DNA of 64,000 bases from Pedobacter polysacchareus (GCF_019802255.1 NZ_JAHYSS010000002.1:248001-312000), one strand, 5' to 3'; positions 28,799 through 38,619 are shown, counted from the first letter of the stretch. Translations and numbers: made by a program. The notes: generated from the sequence alone by a model not told the origin.

Positions 28799-30784
28799 AT
28801 GAGCATACCAGTTAAGCGCAATTCCGATAAAATAGTAGATGATAAAGCAGTGCCAGCAGTTGGGCAACAGCATAAAAGTGTTTGGGTGTATAGCTTATTT
28901 ACTGATTTTGATGTGTCCTTGTTTGTCAGCGGAAAGCATTTCCGACTGTATGAAAAAATGGGGGGCCACCTGCAGCAGGTTGCTGGCAGAGAGGGCGCCT
29001 ATTTCGCTGTTTGGGCACCAAATGCACAAAATGTAAGTGTGATTGGTAATTTTAACCAATGGGATGCCAGTGCTCATCCATTGAACAAGCGATGGGATGC
29101 CTCCGGAATCTGGGAAGGCTTTATCCCTGACCTTAAAAATGGAGAGGTTTACAAGTATGGAATTAAAGGTTTCGATGGCGTAGACATCCAGAAAGGTGAT
29201 CCATTTGCCAGGCATTGGGAACACCCTCCAAGAACAGCTTCGGTGATTTGGGAAGCCGATTACCGATGGAAGGATAAAAACTGGCTGAAAAAACGGCCAA
29301 AGATAAATGCACTAAATCAGCCATTATCGGTATATGAACTGCATTTAGGCTCCTGGCAAAGGGATCCTGCAGAACCGCAGCGCGTGCTCACTTATCAGGA
29401 AATTGCCACTAGCCTGGTGCCTTATATCCTGGATATGGGCTTTACCCATGTAGAGTTGATGCCCATCATGGAATACCCTTATTTTCCCTCCTGGGGCTAC
29501 CAGATTACCGGATATTTTGCAGCGAGTTCCAGGCATGGGACTCCAGAAGAATTGATGTACCTGATTGATGAACTTCATAAACATGATATCGGAGTGATCC
29601 TGGATTGGGTGCCTTCCCATTTTCCTGGGGATGCGCATGGGCTTTTTCATTTTGATGGTACTCATTTGTATGAGCACGCAGATATGAGGAAAGGTTTTCA
29701 CCCAGATTGGAAGTCGTACATTTTTAATTATGATAGAAACGAGGTTCGGTCTTTCTTAATCAGTAATGCGATGTTTTGGATGGATAAATTTCATGCAGAT
29801 GGACTTCGCGTAGATGCGGTAGCTTCAATGCTGTATTTTAATTTTTCAAGAAAAGCCGAAGAAGCTGCAACGAATGAGTTCGGCGGATCGGAAAATCTGG
29901 GGGCGATACAGTTTCTTAAGGACTTGAATGAGGCCGTTTACGGTAGCTTTGAGGGCATACATATGATCGCAGAAGAAAGTAGTACTTATCCCGGAGTGAC
30001 ACATCCGGTAAAGGATGGTGGACTGGGTTTTGGTATGAAATGGATGATGGGATGGATGAATGATACCTTGAAGTATTTCAAGAATGATCCGCTGAACCGC
30101 AGTTTTCATCATCACCAGCTTACTTTTAGTGCTACTTATGCCTTTACTGAGAAGTTTATGCTTCCTTTTTCTCATGATGAGGTCGTGCATGGGAAATCTT
30201 CTATGATCTATAAGATGCCCGGTGATGAATGGCAGAAGTTTGCCAACCTCCGCCTTTTATATGCTTATATGTTTACGCAGCCAGGAACCAAACTGCTATT
30301 CATGGGAAATGAGTTCGCGCAAACACATGAATGGGATTTTAAAAGCTCCCTGGATTGGCATTTGCTCCAGCATGCACCTCATCTGGGCATGCAGAAAACC
30401 GTGAGGGCGCTAAATAATTTTTATCGCAGCGAACCTGCACTCTATGAACATAGTTTTTCTTATGAGGGCTTTGAATGGATTAACGCGGATGATACCGATA
30501 ATTCTGTTTATGTATACCTGAGAAAAGGGCTTAAAGCGAAAGATACATTAATCGTCATTTTGAATATGACACCTGTTTTACGGGAAAATTACCGCATCGG
30601 ACTCCCTTTCAAAGCAAAATGGAAAGAGATATTTAATACAGATGCAGAGGAATTTTTTGGCAGTGGAAAAGGAAATCAAGGCATTCTGCTGGCACCTGAA
30701 CCGTTAACTTGTCATGGCCGCGAATATTCTATTCAATTGCAACTTCCCCCTTTGGGAGCGATCGTATTGAAACAAGGGAAATAG
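28799..30784 (+). CDS. glgB: 1,4-alpha-glucan branching enzyme GlgB
   Basis: GlgB cuts alpha-1,4 chains and reattaches them as alpha-1,6 branches during glycogen synthesis. The 661-residue GH13 protein has a CBM48-like N-domain (about 60-155, GAYFAVWAPNAQNV), the catalytic barrel with LDWVPSHF, nucleophile D339 in GLRVDAVASM, acid/base E392 in IAEESST, and the H459-D460-E461 triplet in FSHDEVVHGKSS, followed by a C-terminal beta domain. The length fits the shorter GlgB class. It follows the GH31 gene by 23 bases and ends in a perfect hairpin. No other glg gene lies nearby in the window. Confidence 0.95.
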   Translation: MSIPVKRNSDKIVDDKAVPAVGQQHKSVWVYSLFTDFDVSLFVSGKHFRLYEKMGGHLQQVAGREGAYFAVWAPNAQNVSVIGNFNQWDASAHPLNKRWDASGIWEGFIPDLKNGEVYKYGIKGFDGVDIQKGDPFARHWEHPPRTASVIWEADYRWKDKNWLKKRPKINALNQPLSVYELHLGSWQRDPAEPQRVLTYQEIATSLVPYILDMGFTHVELMPIMEYPYFPSWGYQITGYFAASSRHGTPEELMYLIDELHKHDIGVILDWVPSHFPGDAHGLFHFDGTHLYEHADMRKGFHPDWKSYIFNYDRNEVRSFLISNAMFWMDKFHADGLRVDAVASMLYFNFSRKAEEAATNEFGGSENLGAIQFLKDLNEAVYGSFEGIHMIAEESSTYPGVTHPVKDGGLGFGMKWMMGWMNDTLKYFKNDPLNRSFHHHQLTFSATYAFTEKFMLPFSHDEVVHGKSSMIYKMPGDEWQKFANLRLLYAYMFTQPGTKLLFMGNEFAQTHEWDFKSSLDWHLLQHAPHLGMQKTVRALNNFYRSEPALYEHSFSYEGFEWINADDTDNSVYVYLRKGLKAKDTLIVILNMTPVLRENYRIGLPFKAKWKEIFNTDAEEFFGSGKGNQGILLAPEPLTCHGREYSIQLQLPPLGAIVLKQGK

Positions 30785-30800
30785 GTATTTATAGCGCTAT

Positions 30801-30844
30801 TTAAACGACAATAGCCTCCATTTATGGAGGCTATTGTCGTTTAA
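30801..30844. terminator. Perfect 21-bp hairpin between glgB and the TPR gene
   Basis: The arms at 30801-30821 and 30824-30844 are exact reverse complements around a two-base loop. It lacks a strong T run but lies between two converging genes and probably ends both transcripts. Confidence 0.65.
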
Positions 30845-30862
30845 AACTAAAGAATTTATGTT

Positions 30863-31390
30863 TTAATCTGGTGATTGAAAGTTGTAAATCACCTGAGAAG
30901 TTAATCTCTTTTTGTCTTTTAGTCGTTCCAGATTATCATGGAGTGCACTTTTATCTTCTATGCCAGTGCTGTTTAACAGCGCTTTCTTATAGAATTCATT
31001 CGCTGCTTCCCATCTTTTATCCTGCTCTGCGTAAATTCCCATTTGTTCATAAATGCAGCATTTGCAAACGCCTTTCGTAGCCAGTGCTTGTTTAAAGACC
31101 TGCTCTACTAATCTTGACATTTCTAAAGTGCAAAGCAGACGCAAATAAGGCAGGTAAACATCCGGAAATTCCGGATCTAAGTCTATACATTTTTTGTAAT
31201 AATAGCCTGCAGTTTGGTAATTTTTAAGTTTATCCTGATAGATATTTGCCAGGCTGCAGTAAGCTCTTGCATATTCAGGATCTTCCTGGATAATTGCATT
31301 TAGTAAGTGAAGTGCTTTTGGCGGCTCTCCGAAATTTAATTCTTCAAGAGCTTCCAAATACTTTTCTTCGGTGGTATATAAAATGTCCAT
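30863..31390 (-). CDS. Tetratricopeptide repeat protein, cytoplasmic
   Basis: The 175-residue protein has TPR-like helix pairs: ALEELNFGEPPKALHLLNAIIQEDP, AYCSLANIYQDKLKNY followed by YYYKKCIDLDPEFPDVY, and later IYAEQDKRWEAANEFYKKAL. There is no signal peptide. TPR proteins are scaffolds, and no partner is evident. A CKCC cluster near residue 109 is unusual and could bind a metal or simply be chance. It converges on glgB. Confidence 0.7.
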   Translation of the reverse strand: MDILYTTEEKYLEALEELNFGEPPKALHLLNAIIQEDPEYARAYCSLANIYQDKLKNYQTAGYYYKKCIDLDPEFPDVYLPYLRLLCTLEMSRLVEQVFKQALATKGVCKCCIYEQMGIYAEQDKRWEAANEFYKKALLNSTGIEDKSALHDNLERLKDKKRLTSQVIYNFQSPD

Positions 31391-31849
31391 AAGGAATCGT
31401 GTCGTTTTTAATCCGATAAGAAAAATTCGGGGTGTTATGAAATCGTTATTGTTGTTAATGGCTGAATATCAGCAGGGATAAAAAGGATATTCCATGCCTA
31501 TCCGATGCAGGCAAGCCATTGGACTGCTGCTGATAAACGGAAGAGGAGGGTACTTTAACATGGCCTTTTTTTCTACAAAGATAAGGATATGTGGCTTAAT
31601 ATCAAAACGTTTGGTTTGCTGGCATCTGGACATCGTTAATCAGTGATAAATATAATTTGCTGTTTCTGGATTCGAAAGAAAGCAGGAGCTTTTGCATTAA
31701 AAACAAGGACCTTTAGAAGGGATATGGGCAAAGGCAACCTGGTTAAAATAACAGGCTGCTTTGGTTTTTTATAAAAATGAAATTATTAATCATGGAATTG
31801 TTACATTAGAAATAGATTTCAACCAACCAACAAACCAACCATTACCTAC
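31391..31849. other. Intergenic region, 459 bases, no gene seen
   Basis: I see no open frame with a credible start and no RNA gene. The region separates the TPR gene from the MFS gene and should hold promoters for both. A short CCAA-rich stretch at about 31820-31844 lies just before the MFS start codon. Confidence 0.4.
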
Positions 31850-33091
31850 ATGACCACCACCATTAAAGAAAAGAGTGCCTGGGCTTATTTGCTGAGTGCA
31901 CCTGTAATTGTAGCCTCTCTTGGCTATTTTGTAGACATCTATGATTTACTTTTATTTGGTATTGTCAGGATTCCCAGCTTAACAGAATTGGGCCTCGATG
32001 AGGCTGCACGGTCTGTTGAAGGAGCCAGTATCATCAATTGGCAGATGACCGGTTTACTGCTGGGGGGAATTCTATGGGGGGTATTGGGCGATAAAAAAGG
32101 TCGGTTATCTGTACTTTTTGGTTCCATTATCACTTATTCTATTGCCAATTTTGCCTGTGGATTTGTACAGGATGTTTTTGTGTACAAGATTTTGCGTTTT
32201 ATAGCAGGAATAGGTTTGGCTGGGGAGCTTGGCGCTGGGATCACACTGGTTTCTGAAAGTTTACCGAAAAAACTGAGAGCATTAGGGACTTCCCTGGTAG
32301 CAGGAGTAGGATTGCTCGGTGCGGTAGTCGGTTATTTCACTGTAGAACTTTTTAGCTGGCGAAATGCTTATTTCATTGGCGGTGGAATGGGAATTCTGTT
32401 GTTATTCCTTCGAATCGGTGTTTTTGAATCGGGAATGTTTCATGCCATGAAAGCCAAACAGCAATTGAGCAAGGGCGATTTTCTTTCTTTTTTTACTAAG
32501 AAAAGCAGGTTGATTTTATATTTAAAATGTATTGGTGTAGGCTTACCTACCTGGTTCGTGATTGGTATTCTGGCTACATTTAGTAATGAGATCGGTAAAG
32601 CTTTACATATTTCTGAAGCAATAAAACCAGGATTAGCAGTGATGTGGTGTTATGTCGGTCTTGCTGCGGGAGATTTGGTGAGTGGGATCATCAGCTATTG
32701 GCTGGAATCACGTCGCAAGGCTGTGGCTTACCTGATGATGTTTGCGGCCATAGGAAGTCTGATTTTTCTGTATGGAGGCATTTCCACTACAAAAGGACTG
32801 TACGCCATGTGTTTATGGGTAGGATTTGGCATTGGCTACTGGGCGATGTTTGTAACGATTGGTGCGGAGCAATTTGGTACAAACGTAAGGGCAACAGCAG
32901 CCACTACTATCCCAAATATGGTACGGGGAACGGTAGTCCTGATGACTACCGGTTATACTTTTTTAAAACCCCATGTGATGGAATTGAATGCCGCTGCAAT
33001 TATTGGCCTGCTTTGTTTCGGAATAGGATTTTATTGCATCAAAACCATTCCTGAAACCCATCATAAGGACCTGGACTTCGTAGAAGACTAA
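31850..33091 (+). CDS. Major facilitator superfamily transporter
   Basis: The 413-residue protein has about twelve hydrophobic segments and the MFS loop motif after helix 2 (GVLGDKKGRL), with a related RFIAGIGLAGELGAG segment in helix 4 that resembles the sugar/organic-acid porter groups. It is an inner-membrane secondary transporter. The substrate is not evident. It converges with the secreted fucosidase gene with only 22 bases between the stops, so the two are not co-transcribed, though a role in sugar uptake is conceivable. Confidence 0.8.
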   Translation: MTTTIKEKSAWAYLLSAPVIVASLGYFVDIYDLLLFGIVRIPSLTELGLDEAARSVEGASIINWQMTGLLLGGILWGVLGDKKGRLSVLFGSIITYSIANFACGFVQDVFVYKILRFIAGIGLAGELGAGITLVSESLPKKLRALGTSLVAGVGLLGAVVGYFTVELFSWRNAYFIGGGMGILLLFLRIGVFESGMFHAMKAKQQLSKGDFLSFFTKKSRLILYLKCIGVGLPTWFVIGILATFSNEIGKALHISEAIKPGLAVMWCYVGLAAGDLVSGIISYWLESRRKAVAYLMMFAAIGSLIFLYGGISTTKGLYAMCLWVGFGIGYWAMFVTIGAEQFGTNVRATAATTIPNMVRGTVVLMTTGYTFLKPHVMELNAAAIIGLLCFGIGFYCIKTIPETHHKDLDFVED

Positions 33092-33113
33092 ATCCTTAGG
33101 ATGGACAACAGCT

Positions 33114-34904
33114 CTATTTGATGGGTTGAAGAATCACGGATTTCAATTTAAATAGTTCTTTGGTATTATTCGCTTCAGGCCTTAAGTTCAAGGTATATAT
33201 TCCTGGTTTTAGAACGGTGACTGTTGCTACAGGATGCTTAATAAATAGCAAAGGTTTGCTGGAATTGAATTCAGAAGTCCTTAAAGTTTGAAATTTATAG
33301 GTTTTATGGTCAAATTCCATGATCCCTTCTTGTTTTGCACTGGCCTCTGGACAAGCATATTCCAACAGCACTTTATAGTCGCCTGGAGAGGTGATGTTAA
33401 ATTGGAAAGTGGTTTGATCTTCTGGTTTTACCATATTTGTGATGCAGGTGGTATGCTTCCAATCGCCAAAATAATGACTGTAGGTTAAGGTCTGCATTTT
33501 TGCGGCCCCGATGGTTTTTGAATGAACTACCTCCAGCATATTGTTCGGGTAGGAAGCGGAAACCGTAGGTATATTGTTTAGGTAACCATCATTGAGCTGC
33601 CCATTAAAGGCAACTTCAATGACCGCATGATAAGGATCAGTTTTTAAAGGTAGGTCTACATAAAGTATCTGGTCTTTAATTTCATATTTTAATGTCGCTT
33701 TGCTGCCAAGCTGGATAACATTTGTCAACTTTACATTGATCCCAGGAACCCTTATTTTTCCATTTTCCGGAGGATTAAGAATATGCAGGAATAACTTTCC
33801 TGGTTTGGAAGTCGTAACGCCCCATGGCTGGGCCGGGACAAGGCCATAGGTACTTCCATAAATGCTCTCCCCATTTTTCTTTAACCATTTGCCAGTCTCC
33901 CTAAGGTATTTTTCTGAGTAATAAGGGATGTTTCCTTCTCCATCCGGACCGATATTGAGCATCAGATTTCCTCCTTTAGAAGTTACATTGGCTAGTAGCT
34001 GCGTGATTTCTTCTGGTGTTTTGAAATTCATATCATGACTGATGTAACCCCAGGAATCGTTATGGGTGTAAATAGATTCCCAGGCACCTTTTATCGGCGT
34101 TGCCGGAACCTCAGAATCGCCGAAAGTACGGTAATCTCCTAATCCCTGTCCCACACGACTGCTAAAAAGGCTTTTCGGCTGTAAGGCATGCATTTCATCA
34201 ACTAAGGCCTGTGTTTGCTGTTTATTTAGTCCTCCTGGCATGTCAAACCAGACAATACCCAGGTCGCCATAATTAGTCAGCAGTTCTTTTAGCTGCGGGA
34301 TGGACTTGTCCTTATAATATTTTAAATAATCTTTGTCAGCCTCTTTAAAGTCCCATTTATTGCCGCCGCCATTCGGCTCATGCCAATCCAGAAATTGAGA
34401 ATAATAAAAGCCAAATTGAATTCCTCTTTTTCTCGTCGCATTGGCCAATGCTTTCATTGGATCCTTGCCATAAGGAGATGCTTTTACGATGTTGAAATCG
34501 CTTACTTTAGAATCGTACATCGCGAAGCCTTCATGGTGTTTTGCTGTAATGACCATATATTTGATCCCTGCATCTTTCGCCAGGTCTGCCCATTCATCAG
34601 CATTAAATTTTTGCGGGTTAAAACTCTTGGCAACCTGCTCATAAGCCTTCGCAGGAATCTTGGCCTGGTTCATCAGCCACTCACCGCTGCCATAATAATC
34701 TTTACCCTCCCATACGCCTGCCAATTTAGAATATAATCCCCAATGGATAAACATGCCGAACTTGGCATTTTGAAACCAGGAAGCATTCGGATTTTCTTTT
34801 TCAGCACTGCTTTTATCCCATCTTTCGATGTCCTGGGCATAAGAGGTACAGATTGTGGAGAAAAATAAAAATAAGTAAATGGAGGATTTTTTTAGTTCGT
34901 TCAT
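33114..34904 (-). CDS. Secreted GH29 alpha-L-fucosidase
   Basis: The 596-residue protein has a signal peptide (about residues 1-23, cleaved after SYA) and a GH29 catalytic barrel: WFQNAKFGMFIHWGLYS at residues 43-59, ITAKHHEGFAMYDSK near 119-133, and the nucleophile D221 in IVWFDMPGG. A MLNIGPDGEG block follows, and beta-sandwich domains fill the C-terminal third. The family removes alpha-L-fucose from glycans in the periplasm or outside. The acid/base residue of GH29 is poorly conserved and I did not assign it. No fucose catabolic genes (fucI, fucK, fucA) are present in the window. Confidence 0.9.
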   Translation of the reverse strand: MNELKKSSIYLFLFFSTICTSYAQDIERWDKSSAEKENPNASWFQNAKFGMFIHWGLYSKLAGVWEGKDYYGSGEWLMNQAKIPAKAYEQVAKSFNPQKFNADEWADLAKDAGIKYMVITAKHHEGFAMYDSKVSDFNIVKASPYGKDPMKALANATRKRGIQFGFYYSQFLDWHEPNGGGNKWDFKEADKDYLKYYKDKSIPQLKELLTNYGDLGIVWFDMPGGLNKQQTQALVDEMHALQPKSLFSSRVGQGLGDYRTFGDSEVPATPIKGAWESIYTHNDSWGYISHDMNFKTPEEITQLLANVTSKGGNLMLNIGPDGEGNIPYYSEKYLRETGKWLKKNGESIYGSTYGLVPAQPWGVTTSKPGKLFLHILNPPENGKIRVPGINVKLTNVIQLGSKATLKYEIKDQILYVDLPLKTDPYHAVIEVAFNGQLNDGYLNNIPTVSASYPNNMLEVVHSKTIGAAKMQTLTYSHYFGDWKHTTCITNMVKPEDQTTFQFNITSPGDYKVLLEYACPEASAKQEGIMEFDHKTYKFQTLRTSEFNSSKPLLFIKHPVATVTVLKPGIYTLNLRPEANNTKELFKLKSVILQPIK

Positions 34905-35078
34905 ATTTGGATATCAATTGATGGTTAGTCGATTACTAAGATAAGTTCCCTGTTTTTTTATAGTTATTCATTTATAGCCAATGATTAAACGCTTTTGGCA
35001 AGATCTACCTGTTTAAAGGCAAAGCTTGATAGTTTGGGTTAAAAGATTTAGGTTTATCCTCCCAAAGTAGAAGAGGAT

Positions 35079-36164
35079 ATGGAAGACCGATTAAGGACAG
35101 AGCAGGCGATATTGAAGTATAAAGAGAAGATTAGCTGGTTGGATTTACTAAAAGTCATTGCCGTTTTTATGGTCATCGTGGCGCATGCTAATGATAGTAT
35201 CATCTTAAATCAGGACGGTAATTTTAATTTTGAATGGGGAACTTATATCGGTTCTCTATACCGTTTTTCGGTGCCTTTATTTGTACTCATTTCTGGAGTT
35301 TTACTGTTGCCAACCAAACTTAATACCATAGATTTTTATAAAAAAAGACTCTGGAGAATCCTTCCGGCATTGCTATTCTGGGGTGTCGCTTATGTGTGGT
35401 TTGATGGATGGGTTCTCCAGCACAAATCTTGGGATAAAATTTGGATGGACATCATTCGCTTGCCCCTTAGTTTTGGTGATGCCTCCCCGCATTTATGGTA
35501 TCTGTATATGTTGGCGGGCCTTTATTTAATGATTCCCATCATCTCTCCATGGGTTGCTAAGGCCACAAAAAGAGAGCTGGAATTGGTATTGTCCATCTTT
35601 ATTTTCTCTACTTTTATTCCCTATCTGAAATTTTTAACCGGCTTGGCTTTTGGCGTGTCTGACTGGAATGAATTCCATTCTTTTTACTATTTATCGGGCT
35701 TCATCGGTTATTTATTGATGGGATACTATCTCTATACTTACCTGCCAGGATGGAGTATACTTACTAAAAGAACTACTGGTGCAGTCTTATTTCTAACCGG
35801 TTATGGCATTACTTATTACCTCAGTATCAGTGTCCCTTTTTCTATTCCAAATATTGAAATGGTATGGTATTACTGTTCTCCAAACGTGCTTTTGGAAGCA
35901 GTAGGGGTGTTTTTAATGGTGGAGGGCATGACCTTTAAAAAGGGTGTTTTCATCAGGATTATTCAAACTATTGCCAAGTATTCATTTGGTGTTTTTTTAA
36001 TACACTACTTTTTTATAGGCATTATTTTCAGATACCTTGCTGCTCAGTTTGACCTTCATGAGGGATTAAATGTGTTAATATCCAGTTTAATGACTTTATT
36101 GCTCTCTTTTGTAGCAGTTTGGCTGCTGACCAGACTGAACTGGATGAAAAAGTTGCTCATGTAA
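35079..36164 (+). CDS. Acyltransferase family 3 (OafA/NodX type) membrane protein
   Basis: The 361-residue protein has about ten hydrophobic segments and the family N-terminus, WLDLLKVIAVFMVIVAHAND, in which the His is the likely catalytic residue. These inner-membrane enzymes O-acylate polysaccharides, lipids or antibiotics. It stands alone, with divergent fucosidase and convergent XRE genes, so the acceptor cannot be inferred. The first 15 residues are charged and cytoplasmic. Confidence 0.8.
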   Translation: MEDRLRTEQAILKYKEKISWLDLLKVIAVFMVIVAHANDSIILNQDGNFNFEWGTYIGSLYRFSVPLFVLISGVLLLPTKLNTIDFYKKRLWRILPALLFWGVAYVWFDGWVLQHKSWDKIWMDIIRLPLSFGDASPHLWYLYMLAGLYLMIPIISPWVAKATKRELELVLSIFIFSTFIPYLKFLTGLAFGVSDWNEFHSFYYLSGFIGYLLMGYYLYTYLPGWSILTKRTTGAVLFLTGYGITYYLSISVPFSIPNIEMVWYYCSPNVLLEAVGVFLMVEGMTFKKGVFIRIIQTIAKYSFGVFLIHYFFIGIIFRYLAAQFDLHEGLNVLISSLMTLLLSFVAVWLLTRLNWMKKLLM

Positions 36165-36256
36165 CCTTCAATGTTTTTTCCTTAGGCATCTCCGATAGTG
36201 TTTTTAATCTTTTTGTCCTCTATCGAAGAGGCACTATAGGCTTTTAGACTAGAGGT

Positions 36257-36577
36257 TTACTGATTCTTTTTACCGTTTTCCACTAGTCTTTTCATCAGTT
36301 GGATGATGAGTCCCATATCACTGTTATTTTCTATATCATGGCTGCTATTGATGTTTTGTACATCCAGTTCAGGATTAAGTTTTTTGAGTAAACTGAGCTT
36401 TACATTTAGAATTTTAGCAATTTTTTGGAGCAAATCATCCCCAATGTTATTCTTCTGTTCCATTTTTGATACAGCTTGCTGACTAATGCCCAATGCTTTA
36501 GCTAATGTGGTTTGTTTCATTCCGTAGTAGCCGCGAATTCGGCTTAAGTTTCTTCCTAAATGGGGTTTCTTGATCAT
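36257..36577 (-). CDS. XRE-family helix-turn-helix regulator
   Basis: The 106-residue protein has a Cro/C1-type HTH at about residues 8-64 (LSRIRGYYGMKQTTLAKALGI, then SQQAVSKMEQKNNI), followed by a polar C-terminal segment. It should bind DNA as a dimer. The divergent partner gene begins 147 bases away across an AT-rich spacer with an inverted repeat (TTGTAA...TTACAA), a possible operator. Confidence 0.8.
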   Translation of the reverse strand: MIKKPHLGRNLSRIRGYYGMKQTTLAKALGISQQAVSKMEQKNNIGDDLLQKIAKILNVKLSLLKKLNPELDVQNINSSHDIENNSDMGLIIQLMKRLVENGKKNQ

Positions 36578-36630
36578 CTTGTTAATGGTAAAGTTATGGT
36601 GGTTTCCTGAATATCTAATGGATTAATCAA

Positions 36631-36664
36631 TTGTAAAAAACAACCTGTTTTATGTTAATTACAA
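36631..36664. promoter_or_regulatory. Inverted repeat in the divergent XRE promoter region
   Basis: TTGTAA at 36631-36636 and TTACAA at 36659-36664 are reverse complements separated by 22 AT-rich bases. A role as operator for the adjacent XRE regulator is a guess; short AT-rich arms can arise by chance. Confidence 0.25.
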
Positions 36665-36724
36665 CCTTATTTTATTCCTTAATCCATATACTGTTTATAC
36701 TTTTGATTAATTAAAACGTAAAAT

Positions 36725-37375
36725 ATGACAATTATTACCAAAAGGAGAGAAAAGGGACTAAAAACTACCTATTTAAATTTTGATCTAATTTATTTCATAC
36801 AATTGAAGAGGATCGCTTCCCAATTTTCGCAGGAAGAGCTTTCCTTTTTAATGGGTAGGAAAAAGGGATTTATTGCAGATCGGGAGGCATTTAAACAGAA
36901 TAAGGAATTGTGGCTGGGAGATGTGTCGGCCATGGCAAAGATATTTAACTGTCACACTGTTGACTTTTTCAGAAGCATGGACGGTATTCCCAAAGAAATC
37001 AAATTATGGGCAGTACAATCAAAACAAGGAGATTTTATTCAATATAAGGTTTTCCAAGTCCATGAAGAACTTCCGAGGGAACTATTGTACATGATGAATG
37101 AAACAGACCCTACGAGACGTTACCATGAAAATGAACAGGTTACTTTTCGTCACCATGCTAGAATTGAACTTAGCCATTTAATGATGGAAGGTTTTTTTGA
37201 CAATCAGCCAAAAACACCGTTGGAAATTTTTACTGTGTGTAGAAATCGGGCTGGACATTTGATTAGAGCAGGATTTTTGGAAGAAGCACTGGAGGAATGT
37301 TTAGGGGAGGCTAAAGGACAAGCTTTGAAGAGGTACAAGCATAAGGATATGGGATTTGTTTATGAGGCAGTATAG
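36725..37375 (+). CDS. Unknown protein, 216 aa, with HTH-like N-terminal segment
   Basis: I do not recognise the family. The protein is soluble and charged. Residues about 26-75 (LKRIASQFSQEELSFLMGRKK...MAKIFN) look like a degenerate XRE-type HTH, with SQEEL in the position usual for helix 2. The rest (about 80-216) has mixed alpha/beta character, a conserved-looking LWAVQSKQGDFIQYKVFQVHEEL stretch and a helical C-terminus. It diverges from an XRE regulator, so the pair may regulate each other or act as a regulatory module. No toxin, nuclease or protease motif is visible. Confidence 0.55.
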   Translation: MTIITKRREKGLKTTYLNFDLIYFIQLKRIASQFSQEELSFLMGRKKGFIADREAFKQNKELWLGDVSAMAKIFNCHTVDFFRSMDGIPKEIKLWAVQSKQGDFIQYKVFQVHEELPRELLYMMNETDPTRRYHENEQVTFRHHARIELSHLMMEGFFDNQPKTPLEIFTVCRNRAGHLIRAGFLEEALEECLGEAKGQALKRYKHKDMGFVYEAV

Positions 37376-37591
37376 TTTCCATCAAATGGTTTTTGACTTC
37401 CATCGCTCCCTGATTAACTTTCAGGAAGCGACCTGGTCACCAACCTCGTTTTAGGTGGAGGGAAAATAATGAGTTAATTGAATAATATTTTGATATTTTA
37501 GTAAGACCTTATCCTTTAATGGTAGGCGAAGGATGTATTTAAATTATAACCTAACCAAAAAACGCTAAAATTCTTAAACTCAAATAATGAT

Positions 37592-38059
37592 ATGAACCTA
37601 AAAGTTGGCTTAATTATCCTCACCTCCGCACTGATTCCGGTATTAAATTTCATGAATGCTGAAGATCAGATCCCAAAAAATTTACCTATCCAAGGCACCT
37701 GGCAACTCGTATCTGGGGTGACGATTGAAAAGGGAAAATCTACATTTACCGATTATAAAAAAGACATGAAACAGATCAAGATCATCAATGATACGCATTT
37801 TGCCTTTTTTAACCATGACTTGAAACAGGGAAAAGATCCTAAGCCTGTTTTTGTGGCAGGAGGAGGTAAATATACTTTAAAGGGAAATGAGTATACAGAA
37901 CACCTGGAATATTGTAATTACAGAGAATGGGAGCATAAGACATTTAATTTTAAATTGACTATGAAAGGGGATACTTTGATTCAACAGGGAATGGAAAAGG
38001 ATGAGAAAATCGGTGTCGACCATGAGATTATTGAAAAATATGTAAGGTTAAAAGATTAA
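37592..38059 (+). CDS. Secreted lipocalin-like protein
   Basis: The 155-residue protein has a hydrophobic N-terminus (about 1-22) that looks like a signal peptide. The mature part starts with IQGTWQLVSG, the GxW pattern typical of lipocalin-like Bacteroidota proteins, followed by alternating beta strands and an EKYVRL end. Small-molecule binding is inferred from fold type only. No cysteine lipobox is present. The gene stands alone. Confidence 0.6.
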   Translation: MNLKVGLIILTSALIPVLNFMNAEDQIPKNLPIQGTWQLVSGVTIEKGKSTFTDYKKDMKQIKIINDTHFAFFNHDLKQGKDPKPVFVAGGGKYTLKGNEYTEHLEYCNYREWEHKTFNFKLTMKGDTLIQQGMEKDEKIGVDHEIIEKYVRLKD

Positions 38060-38397
38060 CAGCATTTATCGTTTCAATCCATGCCAGGCTGAGCTTTATT
38101 GTGTTCATCCTGGCATGAAATGGAAAAGACGACTATCATTTTTTATATCCAAGCATTTGGGCTACCTTTGTGCTAATGGATCCCATTAGGCATATCAATC
38201 ACTTCCGTTTTAACCAGCTCGCTACACAATTGCGAAGGGTATCGGCCGTGTCTTGCCATTTTTTATCTCTGCAATATCGTTTAGGAGATTCTTTTCTTAA
38301 AAGCAGTAAGGACTTTATTAAGTAAGCCCCAGCCTTTATAAAGGTTTGGGGATTTGACCTTAATTCTTTTTTCCTTCTATCTTTTTTCTTTCTTATC
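38060..38397. other. Intergenic region, 338 bases, with one hairpin
   Basis: The only structure I see is CATGCCAGG at 38080-38088 and CCTGGCATG at 38109-38117, a 9-bp exact inverted repeat with a 20-base loop shortly after the lipocalin-like gene. It may be a weak terminator. There is no convincing gene in the rest. Confidence 0.35.
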
Positions 38398-38619
38398 ATG
38401 AAAAAATCAGGCATCATACCCTTGTTAAGGGGTATTCTTGTATGGCTTTCTGTATTAAATCTAGGTGTTTTGCTGATGTCCATTTTGACGGTTAAACCGT
38501 TGTGGATAGGCTTGTCTATCAGTTTTTTTGCGTTAATGATCGCTTTTCAAAATCATAATCGATCTGAGAAATCTGAGGAACTTCCAGTTTTTGGAAAAGA
38601 AAAAACTAATGCTGATTAA
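38398..38619 (+). CDS. Small membrane protein, unknown function
   Basis: This 73-residue frame encodes two hydrophobic segments (about 7-30 and 33-50) separated by a short turn, with a polar, charged tail, which is a sensible layout for a small inner-membrane protein. I know no homologue. An overlapping minus-strand frame is basic and has no recognisable feature, so this strand is preferred. No ribosome site is evident. Confidence 0.4.
   Translation: MKKSGIIPLLRGILVWLSVLNLGVLLMSILTVKPLWIGLSISFFALMIAFQNHNRSEKSEELPVFGKEKTNAD

Noticed and set aside
31820..31844. CCAA-rich repeat before the MFS gene
   Set aside because: Simple low-complexity leader; no direct-repeat array with spacers, so not a CRISPR or attachment site.
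38199..38483. 94-residue minus-strand frame
   Set aside because: It is basic with no recognisable feature and overlaps a better small membrane protein frame on the plus strand.
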